From Planctomycetota bacterium (GTDB lineage Bacteria > Planctomycetota > UBA1135 > GCA-002686595): a stretch of 34,320 bases of DNA. The stretch covers positions 1-34,320 of the forward strand of contig JADLBP010000346.1 of NCBI GenBank assembly GCA_020847695.1. Direction: 5' to 3'. The notes under the pieces were generated by a model. The model was not told the DNA's origin. It searched no databases and saw nothing but the letters and a program-made list of their open reading frames with translations. Positions 1 through 8,399 of the stretch are shown in pieces. The position numbers and the translations under genes were made by a program. Position 1 is the first letter of the stretch. Every line of letters starts with the position of its first letter.

Positions 1-131
1 CGTCCGTCGAGCGCCGCCAGCACCGCGCGGTCGCGGCCGAACGGCTCGGCCGCGTTCAGCGACTGCCACGCGAAGGCCAACGCGAGCGCGGCGAACGCCA
101 CGAGGGCGAGGCGGCGGAGGTTCGTCGGCAT
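1..131 (-). CDS. N-terminal fragment of an exported protein (runs off the left edge)
   Basis: Only the first 43 codons lie in the window, so the product cannot be named. The ATG at 131 is followed by a short positive N-terminus (MPTNLRR) and a run of Ala, Leu, Val and Phe up to about residue 22, then a more polar stretch (WQSLNAAEPFGRD). This is a signal peptide or an N-terminal membrane anchor. A GAGG about 5 bases before the ATG and a TAGAAT -10-like hexamer just upstream support this start. The gene is divergent from the DUF4863 gene at 251. Seen: start and hydrophobic leader. Inferred: export. Nothing in the fragment identifies a family. Confidence 0.6.
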   Translation of the reverse strand, partial: MPTNLRRLALVAFAALALAFAWQSLNAAEPFGRDRAVLAALDG

Positions 132-140
132 CGGCCTCGG

Positions 141-146
141 ATTCTA
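141..146 (-). promoter_or_regulatory. -10-like hexamer TAGAAT
   Basis: TAGAAT on the minus strand ends about 9 bases before the ATG at 131, so transcription from it would give a very short or nearly absent leader. No good -35 hexamer is visible at 16-18 bases. It matches the TANNNT pattern found before several other genes here. Confidence 0.35.
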
Positions 147-250
147 GTGTTCGGCCGTCGCGGACCCAGCAAGTCTTCGCGGCGCGAGCTCGAGCTTGCC
201 GCGGCTTCGCCGGTTCGCGTACAAGGACGCGGCCCAAGGAGCCCCACGCG

Positions 251-703
251 ATGATCGAGACCTTCCGCCCCCTGTTGAACGCCGCCAAGGACCTGGACCT
301 CGCGGATCCCGCCGCGGCCCAGCGCGAACTCTCGCGCCGCTTCGATCCGGCGTCGCCGGCGGCGGCGGAGCTCGGGCGCGAGCTCGTCCGCCTGCTCGAG
401 GAAGGCAAGATCGCCAACCGCGGCGCCCTGCCGGTGCGCTTCGGCCGCGTCGCGAAGGCGGGCCCGGAGACCGCGGAGTTCTCGATCGACGTCGTCCACA
501 TGAACGGCCCCGGTCCGCGGCACCGCCATCCGCGCGGCGAGGTGAACTACTGCATCGCCCTCGACGGCCGGCCGACGTTCGATGGCCATCCGCCGGGTTG
601 GGTGGTCGAGCCGGTCGACTCGACGCACGTGCCGACGGTCGCCGGAGGGACGATGCTGATCGTCTACCTGCTGCCGAAGGGCGAGATCGAGTTCCTGCAG
701 TGA
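251..703 (+). CDS. DUF4863 family cupin-like protein (4-hydroxylaminobenzoate lyase-like)
   Basis: A 150-residue cytosolic protein with no signal peptide. The first 55 residues are helical; the rest is a small beta-barrel with cupin-style metal ligands. HRHPRGE places H91, H93 and E97 in the first cupin motif, and H126 (DSTH) fits the second. The motifs GEVNY, FDGHPPGWVV, TVAGG and LLPKGEIEF resemble the DUF4863 family, which includes the 4-hydroxylaminobenzoate lyase PnbB of nitrobenzoate degradation; this family call is from memory. No other nitroaromatic gene lies nearby, so the substrate here is unknown and catabolic use is only a guess. ATG 251 was chosen because the in-frame leader before it is not conserved-looking. 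The gene stands alone, divergent from the exported protein at 131. Confidence 0.7.
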   Translation: MIETFRPLLNAAKDLDLADPAAAQRELSRRFDPASPAAAELGRELVRLLEEGKIANRGALPVRFGRVAKAGPETAEFSIDVVHMNGPGPRHRHPRGEVNYCIALDGRPTFDGHPPGWVVEPVDSTHVPTVAGGTMLIVYLLPKGEIEFLQ

Positions 704-796
704 CCGAAGGAGCCCGGGGAGCTCCCGCGGACCGTCGATCCGGGCGCGAGGCCGACTGAGAGTCGCCGGGGTGCTGCGCGAACGACGGCTCGCCGC

Positions 797-802
797 TACA
801 CT
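797..802 (+). promoter_or_regulatory. -10-like hexamer TACACT before the EF-P-like gene
   Basis: TACACT lies 33 bases before the ATG at 836, at a good distance for a short leader. A -35 hexamer is not obvious at 17 bases. The flank (CTACACTC) matches the CTANNCTC pattern seen before other genes in the window. Confidence 0.35.
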
Positions 803-835
803 CTTGCGCCTTCGAATCCGACGGAGACGCGATCC

Positions 836-1384
836 ATGCAACAGCTCAGCGCCCTGGACCTGCGGAAAGGCTACTTGGTCGAGTACCAAGGCCGCATCTG
901 CACCGTGACCGACTGGACCATCCTGCGCAACGACCGCCGACAGAACGTGCGGTTGCAGCTCAAGGACGTGCGCACCGGGCGCACGTACGAGGTCCCGAAG
1001 GAAGCGACCGACGCCAAGTACAACGTGCTCGAGTACCAGAACGTCGACCTCACCCACTCGTACCGCGAAGGCGGCGAAGAGGTCTTCTACGACGCCGAGG
1101 GCGCGGAGTACCGCTGCCCGGCCGAGGCGGCGAAGGACGCGCTGCTCTGGACCTGCGATGCCTACAAGGGCTTCCTGGTCGACGGCGCGTTGATCCAGGT
1201 CTCGACGCCGGTCTCGGTCACCGCGGTGATCAAGGACTGCGCGCCGCCGATGAAGGGCGGGAGCTCGGGCACCAAGGACGCGATGCTCGAGAACGGCATC
1301 AAGGTGCGCGTCAGCCAGCTCTGCCAGACCGGCGACAAGATCCGGCTCGATCCGGAGACCCTCGAGTTCCGCGAGCGCTGCTAG
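836..1384 (+). CDS. Elongation factor P family protein, divergent
   Basis: The 182-residue length and three-domain layout match EF-P, the tRNA-shaped factor that relieves ribosome stalling at polyproline. Residues 1-65 form the KOW-like domain I (RKGYLVEYQGRICTV, then LKDVRTGRTYEV), about 66-130 OB domain II (EVFYDAEGAEY), and 131-182 OB domain III with the family signature GTKDAMLENG and GDKIRLDPETLEF. The domain I tip loop, which in classical EF-P is PGKG with the modified Lys (K34 in E. coli), reads LRNDRRQ at residues 30-36 and lacks the glycines and proline. It may therefore be a paralogue comparable to EfpL/YeiP rather than the housekeeping EF-P. GGAG lies about 10 bases before the ATG. 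Single gene followed by a strong terminator. Confidence 0.85.
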   Translation: MQQLSALDLRKGYLVEYQGRICTVTDWTILRNDRRQNVRLQLKDVRTGRTYEVPKEATDAKYNVLEYQNVDLTHSYREGGEEVFYDAEGAEYRCPAEAAKDALLWTCDAYKGFLVDGALIQVSTPVSVTAVIKDCAPPMKGGSSGTKDAMLENGIKVRVSQLCQTGDKIRLDPETLEFRERC

Positions 1385-1409
1385 AGCGCTCGGACCGAAG
1401 CGAACGAAC

Positions 1410-1451
1410 GCGCCCGAGCTCCCCGCCGCTGCGGAGAGCTCGGGCGCTTTT
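1410..1451 (+). terminator. Rho-independent terminator of the EF-P-like gene
   Basis: A perfect 12-bp stem (GCGCCCGAGCTC at 1410-1421 with its complement at 1436-1447), a 14-base loop and TTTT at 1448-1451, 25 bases after the stop codon. It also lies beyond the end of the convergent metalloprotease gene and could act on it, but the U-run is only good on the plus strand. Confidence 0.9.
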
Positions 1452-1493
1452 CCGTCGCTCGCGCGACGCGCGCGTCCGCGGTCGAGCCCCGGG

Positions 1494-4400
1494 CTAGTCG
1501 CAGAACGTGACGCTCAGGCCGTCCGAGAGGCTGACGGTGAACGGATCGGCCGGATCGCGCGACCACCACTGGTAGTGACGCGTCACGCCGACCATCGCGA
1601 GATCCACCGGGATCGCGATCGAGGTCGAGCCCGAAGCGTTGGTCGTCTTCAAGGTCAGGCGCAACAGCGGCGGCTTGATGCACAGCGTGCCGCCGTTGAA
1701 CGGCGCGCCGTTCTGCTGCACGCCCCAGAACGCGAGCGCCGTCTTGTTCGGCAGCGCGCTCGAGAGCGTCAACGCGAAGTCGTTCGCCGTCACTCCCGGC
1801 GTGCCGGTCGAGCCGATCGTCGGGAAGTTCCCTTGCGAGTTCTGCTTCGACGTGCAGTAGGTCGACGTCGTGCCGTACACGGAGAGCACCGCGTCGGGCT
1901 CGACCGAACCGCAGGCGCCGGTGACCAGCACCGAGTACGTGCCCGCATCCGCCGCGCCGACGCTCGCGAGCGTCAGCGTGCTCGCGACCTCGCCCGGCAG
2001 CGCGATGCCGTCCTTCTTCCACTGGAAGGCGAACGGACCGTCGCCGCTCGCGACCGTCGACAGCACGACCGACTCGCCCGCGCACGCGGTTTCGTCGACG
2101 GGCTCGGTCGCGGACACCGGAGTCGGCACGGTCAGCGTCGCGGCGGGCTCGAGCGTCCCGCACGCGCCGGTGACCAGCACCGAGTAGGTTCCGGCGTCGC
2201 TCGCTTGCACGTTCGACAGCGAGAGCGTGCTCGCCGTCTCACCCGACAGCGCGACGCCGTCCTTCTTCCATTGGTAGGTGAACGGCCCCGCGCCGCTCGC
2301 CGTCGTCGCGAAGCTCGCGGAACCGCCCGGGCAGGCGATCTGTCCGTTCGGCGTCGTCGCGGCGAGCGCAGCGTCGACCGAGAGCTGCGCCGAGGGTTCG
2401 CTCGAGCCGCACGCGCCGGTGACCAGCACCGAGTACGTGCCGGCGTCGCCGAGCGACGCGCTCGTGAGCAAGAGCGAGCTCGACGTCGCGCCGCCGATCG
2501 GCGTGCCGTCCTTCTTCCACTGGAACGTGAACGGTCCGGTGCCGCTCGCGGTCGTCGAGAAGCTCGCGGGCGAGCCTTCGCAGACCGTCTGGTCGAGCGG
2601 GGTGCTCGCGCCGGTCGCGGCGTTCACCGAGAGGCTCGCGCCGACTTCGACGAAGCCGCACGCGCCGGTGACGACGACCGAGTAATCGCCGACGTCGGTC
2701 GACTGGGCGCTCGCGAGCGAGTACGAGCTCGCCGTCGCGCCGCCGATCGGGGTGCCGTCCTTCTTCCACTGGAACGTGAACGGGCCGGTGCCGCTCGGCG
2801 TCGTCGCGAAGCTCGCGGGCGAGCCTTCGCAGACGGTTTGCGCGACCGGCGTGCTCGCCGTCGTCGCCGCATTGACCGCTAGCGTCGCCGCCGGCTCGCT
2901 CGAGCCGCACGCGCCGGTGACCAGCACCGAGTACGTGCCCGCGTCGGACGCTTGCGCGTTCGAGAGCGAGAACGAGCTCGCGTTCGCGCCGCCGATCGCG
3001 ACGCCGTCCTTCTTCCACTGATACGCGAACGGACCGGTCCCGCCCGCGGTCGTCGAGAAGCTTGCCGAGCCGCCCGGGCAGACCGTTTGGCTCGCGGGCG
3101 TGCTCGCGCTGGTCGGCGTGTTGACCGTCAGCGTCGCGCTCGGCTCGATCGAGCCGCACGCGCCGTTGACCACGACCGAGTACGTGCCGGCGTCGGAGGC
3201 CTGGACGTTCGAGAGCGAGAGCGAGCTCGTGTTCGCGCCGCCGATCGCGACGCCGTCCTTCTCCCACTGGTACGTGAACGGACCGGTCCCGCCCGCGGTC
3301 GTCGAGAAGCTCGCCGAGCCGCCCGGGCACGCGGTCTGGTTCGCGAGCGAGCTCGCGGTCGTCGTCGCGCCGACCGTCAGGACGGCGGCCGCGGTCTCGT
3401 AGGGACCGCACGCGTTGGTGACGACGCAGGTGTAGCTCGCCGCGTCGCCGGAGCCGACCGACGGGATCGAGAACAGGCTCGAGTTCGCGCCGCCGATCGG
3501 CGCGCCGTTCTTCTCCCACTGGTACGAGAACGGACCGGTGCCGCTCGCGGTCGTGCTGAAGCTGGCGGGCGAGCCCGGGCACGCGCTGGTGCTCGTCGGA
3601 TTGGTCGCGCTCGGCACCGCGCAGGACGCCGCGAGGCCGACGATCTTGACGTCGTCGATGTTCCAGCCGCCGTAGGTGAGTCCGACGTCGGACGTCAGCG
3701 AGAACTCGAGCTGCACGCTCGCGTTGTTGTCCGCGAGCGCGGAGATGTCGAGGTCGACGATCTGCCACGACGTGTCGATGTGGTCGATGAACGTGTCGTT
3801 GATCCACACCGTGGTGCCGTTGACCTTGATCCGAGCCTGGTCGTATTGGCTCGACTCGGCGGTCAGCCACCGCGCGAGCTTCAACGTGCAGCCGATCTTG
3901 CCCGACAGGTTGATCGTCGGCGAGCGCAGCCACTCGTTGCAGTTGTCGGTGTACGCGCCGTTCCACGTCGCGGTGAAGCCGAGGTCCGTGCCCCAGATGT
4001 TGGTGCCCGCGTACGCGGACGACGGGTCCATCGACTCGCCGGCCGCGCCGTTGCCGCCGAACTGGCTCGAGAGCTGCCAGTCGTCCGTGCCGGTCGACTT
4101 GCCGTGGGTCCACCCGTTGGTGCCGCTCTCGAAGCCTTCGGACCAGTACACGACCTCGGTGCCGACCTTGAACGAGAGCAGGCTGGTCGGTGCGTTGGCC
4201 GGATACGTCGCGGTGTGCGCCGCGGAGTCGGTCGCGGTCACGTAGTACTCGACCTTGGCCGGCGACGCGATGCCCGGGATCGAGCCCGCCCACGTGTTGC
4301 CGGACACGAAGCTCATCCCGACGGTGCTGAACGCACCGCCGTTGACGCGGTACTTGACCTGCGCGACGGTGAGCGGCGGGTTGGTGTTCGCCCAGACGTT

Positions 4401-6254
4401 TGCGTTGACGACGTACGGGCCGACCGAGCTCTGCGTGTCGGGGAGCTGCGTCACGCCCGACACCGAGACCGCCGCGATCGTGTAGTTGGGGAAGCCCTGA
4501 TCGTGGAAGCCGCCGTCGATGTGCACGAAGTTCGGCGTGCCGTTGTCGATGTTGCCGTCGTCGTCGTCGAGCACCAGCCAGTGCGTGCGCACGATCGTCT
4601 GGATCTGGCCGTCGTTGTAGCCGTTCATCCAGCCGTTGAAGAGCGTGTTCGCCTTCTGGATGCCGAGCGCGCTGCCGTAGGCGTTCTTGAGGCGCGTGCG
4701 GACCTTCCACATCGCTCCCATCAACACTTCGCCGTCGGCGTGGACCTCGCCGTAGCAGCCTCCGTTGCCGTCGCCGCAGAACGTGCGCGTGTTGTTGGCG
4801 TCGCGCACGTTGCAGCCGGTGCCGCAGAAGTTGACGCCGACGATCGGATCGTCGGTGATGAACGTGGTGAAGTTGTCGGCGTTGCCCTCACCGAAGCCGT
4901 CGGAACCGTTGCCCGACAAGTACTTCGTGTTGAGCCAATGCCCCATCTCGTGCAACACGACCGTCGAATAGGACGTGTTCACGCAGCCGCCGCCCGACTG
5001 GTAGAAGTTGACCGACACGCCGTCGTAGTAGGCGTTGCACGTGTCGGAGATGTTGACGTTGGCGGTCGCGAGGAAATCGCTGGTCGCGTCCGCGGCATTC
5101 ACCGAGCGCGTCCACTCGCGCATCTTGCCGATCCAGAGGAACGCGTTCGCCTGCGCCGAGACCAGGTCGCTGACCGAGTTGTTCATCACCACCGAATTGC
5201 CACTCGACGCGGTCAAGCTCTGCGCGAGCGAGTAATCGGTCCCCGGCTGGTGGTTGACGGTCGCGTACGGCCCGACGAACTTGAACGTGCCGGTGACCGG
5301 CGCCGTCGCGCCGACGATCGTGAAGTTGCCGTTGACGTCGCTGGTCGCGTTGCCCTGCGAGCTCGTCACCGTCAGGTACGGCATCGGCTGCGAGGTTTCG
5401 GGGTTCGAGCCCGAGTCGGGGAAGAACCCCGGCGTCGCCTTCGCGTTGACGGTGCCGGAGACGTCGTGGTGGACCGCCGCTTCCTTGGCGACGACCGCGC
5501 CCGACTTCGCGTCGATCCAGTACACGAAGCCCAGGGCTCCGCCCTGGCCGTCCTCCCAGTGCACCTCGACCTGCCACGCGAGCTTCGCGACCCGCAGCTT
5601 CGGCGACCTCGGTTGGGCGATCACCAAGCTCGGTCCGACGATCCGCGTCGGCGCGAGCCGTGCGCCCGACGAGAACGTCTGCGCCGCGACGTCGACCGCT
5701 TCGGCGCCCGAGAACGTCGGCGTGACGTCGAAGTCGGGCGCGAGCTCCGGGAGACCGGTGTGGTCGACCGAGAGCAGCCGTCCCTGCGTGTCGAAGAGCA
5801 CCGTCGCGTAGCCGTGGACCACCGGCACGCCGCCGACCGCTTGGCGGAACTGCACCGAGAGCTTGTCGGTCGAGCCCGCGAGCGAGAGCGGTAGGAACGC
5901 GACCGAGTCGTCGACCAGCGTGCGCGCGTCGACGCCGGTCAATGCGCGGGTCTCCTCGAGCGCGAGCCTCGCCGCGGCGAAGTGCTCGGCGTCTCCGTGC
6001 GGCACGAAATCGAGCGTGCGCGCGCCGCCGTAGACGAACTGCGCCCAACCGGTCTCGTGGTCGAAGTGCGCTTGCCAGCTCGAGCCGTGGCGCGAACGCC
6101 AGATCGAGAGCTCGCGCTGCACGCGCGCGTACTCCGACACGTCGGGCCGAGCTTGCGGGCCGTTCGCGGCCGCCGCGCCGCCGAGATCGGGGGTCGGCGT
6201 CGTCGACTGGAAGGCAAAGAGCAGAGCGATGGCGGAGAGCGAGGACGATTGCAT
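1494..6254 (-). CDS. Giant secreted zinc metalloprotease with seven Ig-like repeats
   Basis: A 1586-residue secreted protein. Rough order: signal peptide (1-17); thermolysin/fungalysin-type propeptide (90-265); a carboxypeptidase-regulatory-like beta domain (268-330); metallopeptidase domain (355-590); an Fn3-like domain (600-695); a jelly-roll region ending in WNIDDVKIVG (700-875); seven Ig-like repeats of about 83 residues (875-1457), each with a Cys pair, QWKKDG and DAGTYSV; and a final domain starting YCTSKQNS (1463-1586). Zinc ligands are H435 and H439 in HEMGHW, with E456 in GEGNAD as the likely third ligand and E436 as catalytic base. The closest known groups are HExxH..E gluzincins such as M36 or M4; I cannot say which. 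The tail is related to that of the protein at 14478-16676. It is downstream of the ygiQ-like gene but has its own -10-like site. Confidence 0.85.
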   Translation of the reverse strand: MQSSSLSAIALLFAFQSTTPTPDLGGAAAANGPQARPDVSEYARVQRELSIWRSRHGSSWQAHFDHETGWAQFVYGGARTLDFVPHGDAEHFAAARLALEETRALTGVDARTLVDDSVAFLPLSLAGSTDKLSVQFRQAVGGVPVVHGYATVLFDTQGRLLSVDHTGLPELAPDFDVTPTFSGAEAVDVAAQTFSSGARLAPTRIVGPSLVIAQPRSPKLRVAKLAWQVEVHWEDGQGGALGFVYWIDAKSGAVVAKEAAVHHDVSGTVNAKATPGFFPDSGSNPETSQPMPYLTVTSSQGNATSDVNGNFTIVGATAPVTGTFKFVGPYATVNHQPGTDYSLAQSLTASSGNSVVMNNSVSDLVSAQANAFLWIGKMREWTRSVNAADATSDFLATANVNISDTCNAYYDGVSVNFYQSGGGCVNTSYSTVVLHEMGHWLNTKYLSGNGSDGFGEGNADNFTTFITDDPIVGVNFCGTGCNVRDANNTRTFCGDGNGGCYGEVHADGEVLMGAMWKVRTRLKNAYGSALGIQKANTLFNGWMNGYNDGQIQTIVRTHWLVLDDDDGNIDNGTPNFVHIDGGFHDQGFPNYTIAAVSVSGVTQLPDTQSSVGPYVVNANVWANTNPPLTVAQVKYRVNGGAFSTVGMSFVSGNTWAGSIPGIASPAKVEYYVTATDSAAHTATYPANAPTSLLSFKVGTEVVYWSEGFESGTNGWTHGKSTGTDDWQLSSQFGGNGAAGESMDPSSAYAGTNIWGTDLGFTATWNGAYTDNCNEWLRSPTINLSGKIGCTLKLARWLTAESSQYDQARIKVNGTTVWINDTFIDHIDTSWQIVDLDISALADNNASVQLEFSLTSDVGLTYGGWNIDDVKIVGLAASCAVPSATNPTSTSACPGSPASFSTTASGTGPFSYQWEKNGAPIGGANSSLFSIPSVGSGDAASYTCVVTNACGPYETAAAVLTVGATTTASSLANQTACPGGSASFSTTAGGTGPFTYQWEKDGVAIGGANTSSLSLSNVQASDAGTYSVVVNGACGSIEPSATLTVNTPTSASTPASQTVCPGGSASFSTTAGGTGPFAYQWKKDGVAIGGANASSFSLSNAQASDAGTYSVLVTGACGSSEPAATLAVNAATTASTPVAQTVCEGSPASFATTPSGTGPFTFQWKKDGTPIGGATASSYSLASAQSTDVGDYSVVVTGACGFVEVGASLSVNAATGASTPLDQTVCEGSPASFSTTASGTGPFTFQWKKDGTPIGGATSSSLLLTSASLGDAGTYSVLVTGACGSSEPSAQLSVDAALAATTPNGQIACPGGSASFATTASGAGPFTYQWKKDGVALSGETASTLSLSNVQASDAGTYSVLVTGACGTLEPAATLTVPTPVSATEPVDETACAGESVVLSTVASGDGPFAFQWKKDGIALPGEVASTLTLASVGAADAGTYSVLVTGACGSVEPDAVLSVYGTTSTYCTSKQNSQGNFPTIGSTGTPGVTANDFALTLSSALPNKTALAFWGVQQNGAPFNGGTLCIKPPLLRLTLKTTNASGSTSIAIPVDLAMVGVTRHYQWWSRDPADPFTVSLSDGLSVTFCD
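1880..3630 (-). repeat. Seven tandem Ig-domain coding repeats, about 249 bp each
   Basis: Seven head-to-tail units within the metalloprotease gene. At the protein level each reads roughly (A/V)C-x-G-x(2)-ASFSTTASGTGPF-(T/A)-(Y/F)QWKKDG, then DAGTYSVLVTGACG. Units 2-6 are closest to each other, with long DNA stretches almost identical, while the first and last are more diverged. This is the usual picture of internal duplication with homogenisation. The repeats are in frame and coding, not mobile elements. Confidence 0.9.
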
Positions 6255-6315
6255 GGGATGCCTCGGAGCCGTGGGAGAGCTCCGTACTTGGGGTGGTCCG
6301 CGCGAGCTTCGGAAA

Positions 6316-6321
6316 AGCCTA
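6316..6321 (-). promoter_or_regulatory. -10-like hexamer TAGGCT before the metalloprotease gene
   Basis: TAGGCT lies about 60 bases before the ATG at 6254, in the 99-base gap after the ygiQ-like gene. No convincing -35 is visible, so the gene may also be reached by read-through from ygiQ. Confidence 0.3.
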
Positions 6322-6353
6322 CCACGCGCGTCGGGACCCGACCGCGCCGATCG

Positions 6354-8258
6354 CTACCCGCAGGTGTCGAGATCGGCGACGTCGACGCGCTCGCCTCGTC
6401 CGCGCGGCGCGAGCGCGCGCTTCAACGCCCGGTGGAAGGGCTCGAGCAAGTCCTTCCGACCCGCGACGCCGAGCGCCTCCTCGACCAGCAGCCGGTTCTC
6501 CGGATCCTTCCAGCGCACGAGCGCCTTCTGCAGCCGCCGCTCGCGCCCGCCCTTCGGCACGTAGAGCTCTTGTCCGCTGATCGGATCGCGTCCGCAGACG
6601 TACTGCACGCAGCCGCGCGTCATCGGCAGCGGGATGAACTCCTGCACTTGCTCCGGCGAATAATTGCGCTCGAGCAGCTTCTCGAACAGCACCACCGCGT
6701 CCTGCATCGTCGTGCCCGGGTGTCCGACGATGAAGTAGTTGACCAAGTGCTGGTCGCGGCCGAGGTCCTGGCACGTCTCCTTGTACGCCGCTTCGTAGCG
6801 CTCGTAGACCTCGAAGCCCGGCTTGTTCATCACGGCGAGCACGTCGGGGGACGCGTGCTCGGGCGCGAGCTTGATCCGACCGCTGGTGTGGTTCGCGATC
6901 AGATCGCGGTGCAGCGGCAAGAGCTCGCCCTTGGTCGCAGGCTTCTGGCTGAAGAGCATGTCGTAGCGGATGCCCGACTGCACGAACGCGTGCTTGACGC
7001 CCTTGGTGCGCTTCACTTCGGCGAGCAGCCGGCGATAGCCCTCGCTCGCGGTGTCGACGCGCAGCGCCGGACACACGTCGGGCGAGAGGCAATCGCGGTT
7101 CAAGCACGGCTTGCCGGCTTCGAGCAGCTTGCAGCCCATGCCCCACATGTTCGCGGTCGGTCCGCCGACGTCGGTGATCGTGCCGCGGAAGTCGAGGTGC
7201 TCGGAGAGCTGCGCCGCCTCGCGCAGGATCGACGCTTCGCTGCGCGACTGGATCGAACGGCCTTGGTGGAACGTGATCGAGCAGAACGTGCAGTCCGCCA
7301 TGCAGCCGCGGTGCGTGTTGATCGACCAACGCACGGGCTCGAGCGCCGGCACTCCGCCCGCCGCATCGTGATCGGGGTGCCACGCGCGCAGGAACGGCAG
7401 GTCGTAGTACTCGTCGACCTCGTCGGGCGTCGACGGCGGGAGCGGCGGGTGTTGCAGCACGACGCGCGAGCCGTGCGTTTGCGCGAGCACGCGTCCACCG
7501 ACCCGGTTCTCCTCGCGCACGGCGTTGAAGAGCTCGATCGAGAGCATCGGATCCGCCGCGAGCGCCTCGAACGACGGCACGCGCCGCGCGTCGGGCGGGA
7601 CCTGCGACTCGGGGACGAGCTCGCACGTCTGCGTCAGCCCGTGCAAGCGCTCGCCGCGCGAGAGCCGCTCGCAGATCTCGAGCGCGGTGCGCTCGCCCAT
7701 CCCCCACACCAAGAGATCCGCCTTCGCGTCGACCAGGATCGAGCGACGAATCTTCTCCTCCCAGTAGTCGAAGTAGGCGAGCCGCCGCGGCCCCGCCTCG
7801 AGCCCGCCGATCACCACCGGCACGCCGGGGAAGTGGTGCCGCGCGGCGGCGGTGTACGCGATCGTCGCGCGGTTCGGCCGACCGACCTGGCCGCCGGGGC
7901 GGTAGACGTCCTGCGAGCGACGCTTCTTCGCGGCGGTGTAGTTGGTCACCATCGAGTCGATGGTGCCGGCGCTGACGCCGACCCAGAGGCGCGGCGCGGG
8001 CAAGCGCAGCCAACCGGATTCGCCGGTGACGGGATCCGCGAGCTCGGGCACGTCGAGGATGCCGACGCGGTAACCGCGCTTCTCGAGCAGACGACCGATC
8101 GCCGGCACGCCGAAGCTCGGATGGTCGACGTACGCATCGCCGGTGACCAGCAGCACGTCGAGCTCGTCCCAACCTCTCCGCGCCATCTCGGCGCGCGTGC
8201 GAGGCAGGAAGAGCGAGGAGGGAGCGGACGCAGGCTGCGCGCGACGTTGTTGCTTCAT
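6354..8258 (-). CDS. ygiQ: YgiQ family radical SAM protein
   Basis: A 634-residue cytosolic protein of the UPF0313/YgiQ family, whose reaction is not established. The N-terminal part has the family opening LFLPRTRAEM, WDELDVLLVTGDAYVDHPSF and the B12-binding-like fold. The radical SAM cluster ligands are C319, C323 and C326 in GCMADCTFCSI, followed by DVGGPTANMWG and C-terminal YVPKGGRERRLQKAL, all typical of YgiQ. Length fits the family. The open frame continues far upstream to 9230, but that part has unrelated Arg-rich composition and overlaps a gene on the other strand; MKQQRRAQ at 8258 is the sensible start, with AGGT about 5 bases before it. No neighbour suggests a substrate. Confidence 0.92.
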   Translation of the reverse strand: MKQQRRAQPASAPSSLFLPRTRAEMARRGWDELDVLLVTGDAYVDHPSFGVPAIGRLLEKRGYRVGILDVPELADPVTGESGWLRLPAPRLWVGVSAGTIDSMVTNYTAAKKRRSQDVYRPGGQVGRPNRATIAYTAAARHHFPGVPVVIGGLEAGPRRLAYFDYWEEKIRRSILVDAKADLLVWGMGERTALEICERLSRGERLHGLTQTCELVPESQVPPDARRVPSFEALAADPMLSIELFNAVREENRVGGRVLAQTHGSRVVLQHPPLPPSTPDEVDEYYDLPFLRAWHPDHDAAGGVPALEPVRWSINTHRGCMADCTFCSITFHQGRSIQSRSEASILREAAQLSEHLDFRGTITDVGGPTANMWGMGCKLLEAGKPCLNRDCLSPDVCPALRVDTASEGYRRLLAEVKRTKGVKHAFVQSGIRYDMLFSQKPATKGELLPLHRDLIANHTSGRIKLAPEHASPDVLAVMNKPGFEVYERYEAAYKETCQDLGRDQHLVNYFIVGHPGTTMQDAVVLFEKLLERNYSPEQVQEFIPLPMTRGCVQYVCGRDPISGQELYVPKGGRERRLQKALVRWKDPENRLLVEEALGVAGRKDLLEPFHRALKRALAPRGRGERVDVADLDTCG

Positions 8259-8305
8259 GTGGACCTGGGGTCGTGGCGAACCGCCGCTCGAACCGAGGGA
8301 GCGCG

Positions 8306-8311
8306 AGTCTA
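8306..8311 (-). promoter_or_regulatory. -10-like hexamer TAGACT before ygiQ
   Basis: TAGACT with flank GTAGACTCGCG, about 47 bases before the ATG at 8258. The same TAGACTCGCG string recurs on the plus strand at 8384 before the divergent Cys-rich gene, so the two genes appear to share a promoter region of about 140 bases. Confidence 0.4.
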
Positions 8312-8359
8312 CCCGAGCCGCGGTCGCGAGCTCCCGTCGAACGGCGGTCCGCGTGCGAT

Positions 8360-8389
8360 TTGTCGCGTGGCCGGCCCCTGGACTAGACT
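8360..8389 (+). promoter_or_regulatory. Putative promoter TTGTCG-18-TAGACT before the Cys-rich gene
   Basis: -35-like TTGTCG at 8360-8365, an 18-base spacer and TAGACT at 8384-8389. The hexamer ends only 10 bases before ATG 8400, so the transcript would have a leader of a few bases at most, and no ribosome binding site is visible. Confidence 0.45.
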
Positions 8390-8399
8390 CGCGGGCTCG

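Noticed and set aside
2952-5894. 980-residue open frame on the plus strand, antisense to the metalloprotease
   Set aside because: Arg/Val/Ala/Asp-rich with no domains; it is the reverse-strand shadow of a gene with strong G/C third positions, while the minus frame has clear protease and Ig motifs.
5982-8399. Long plus-strand frame leading into the Cys-rich gene
   Set aside because: It lies antisense to ygiQ and has shadow composition; only the part from ATG 8400 carries a signal peptide and Cys motif.
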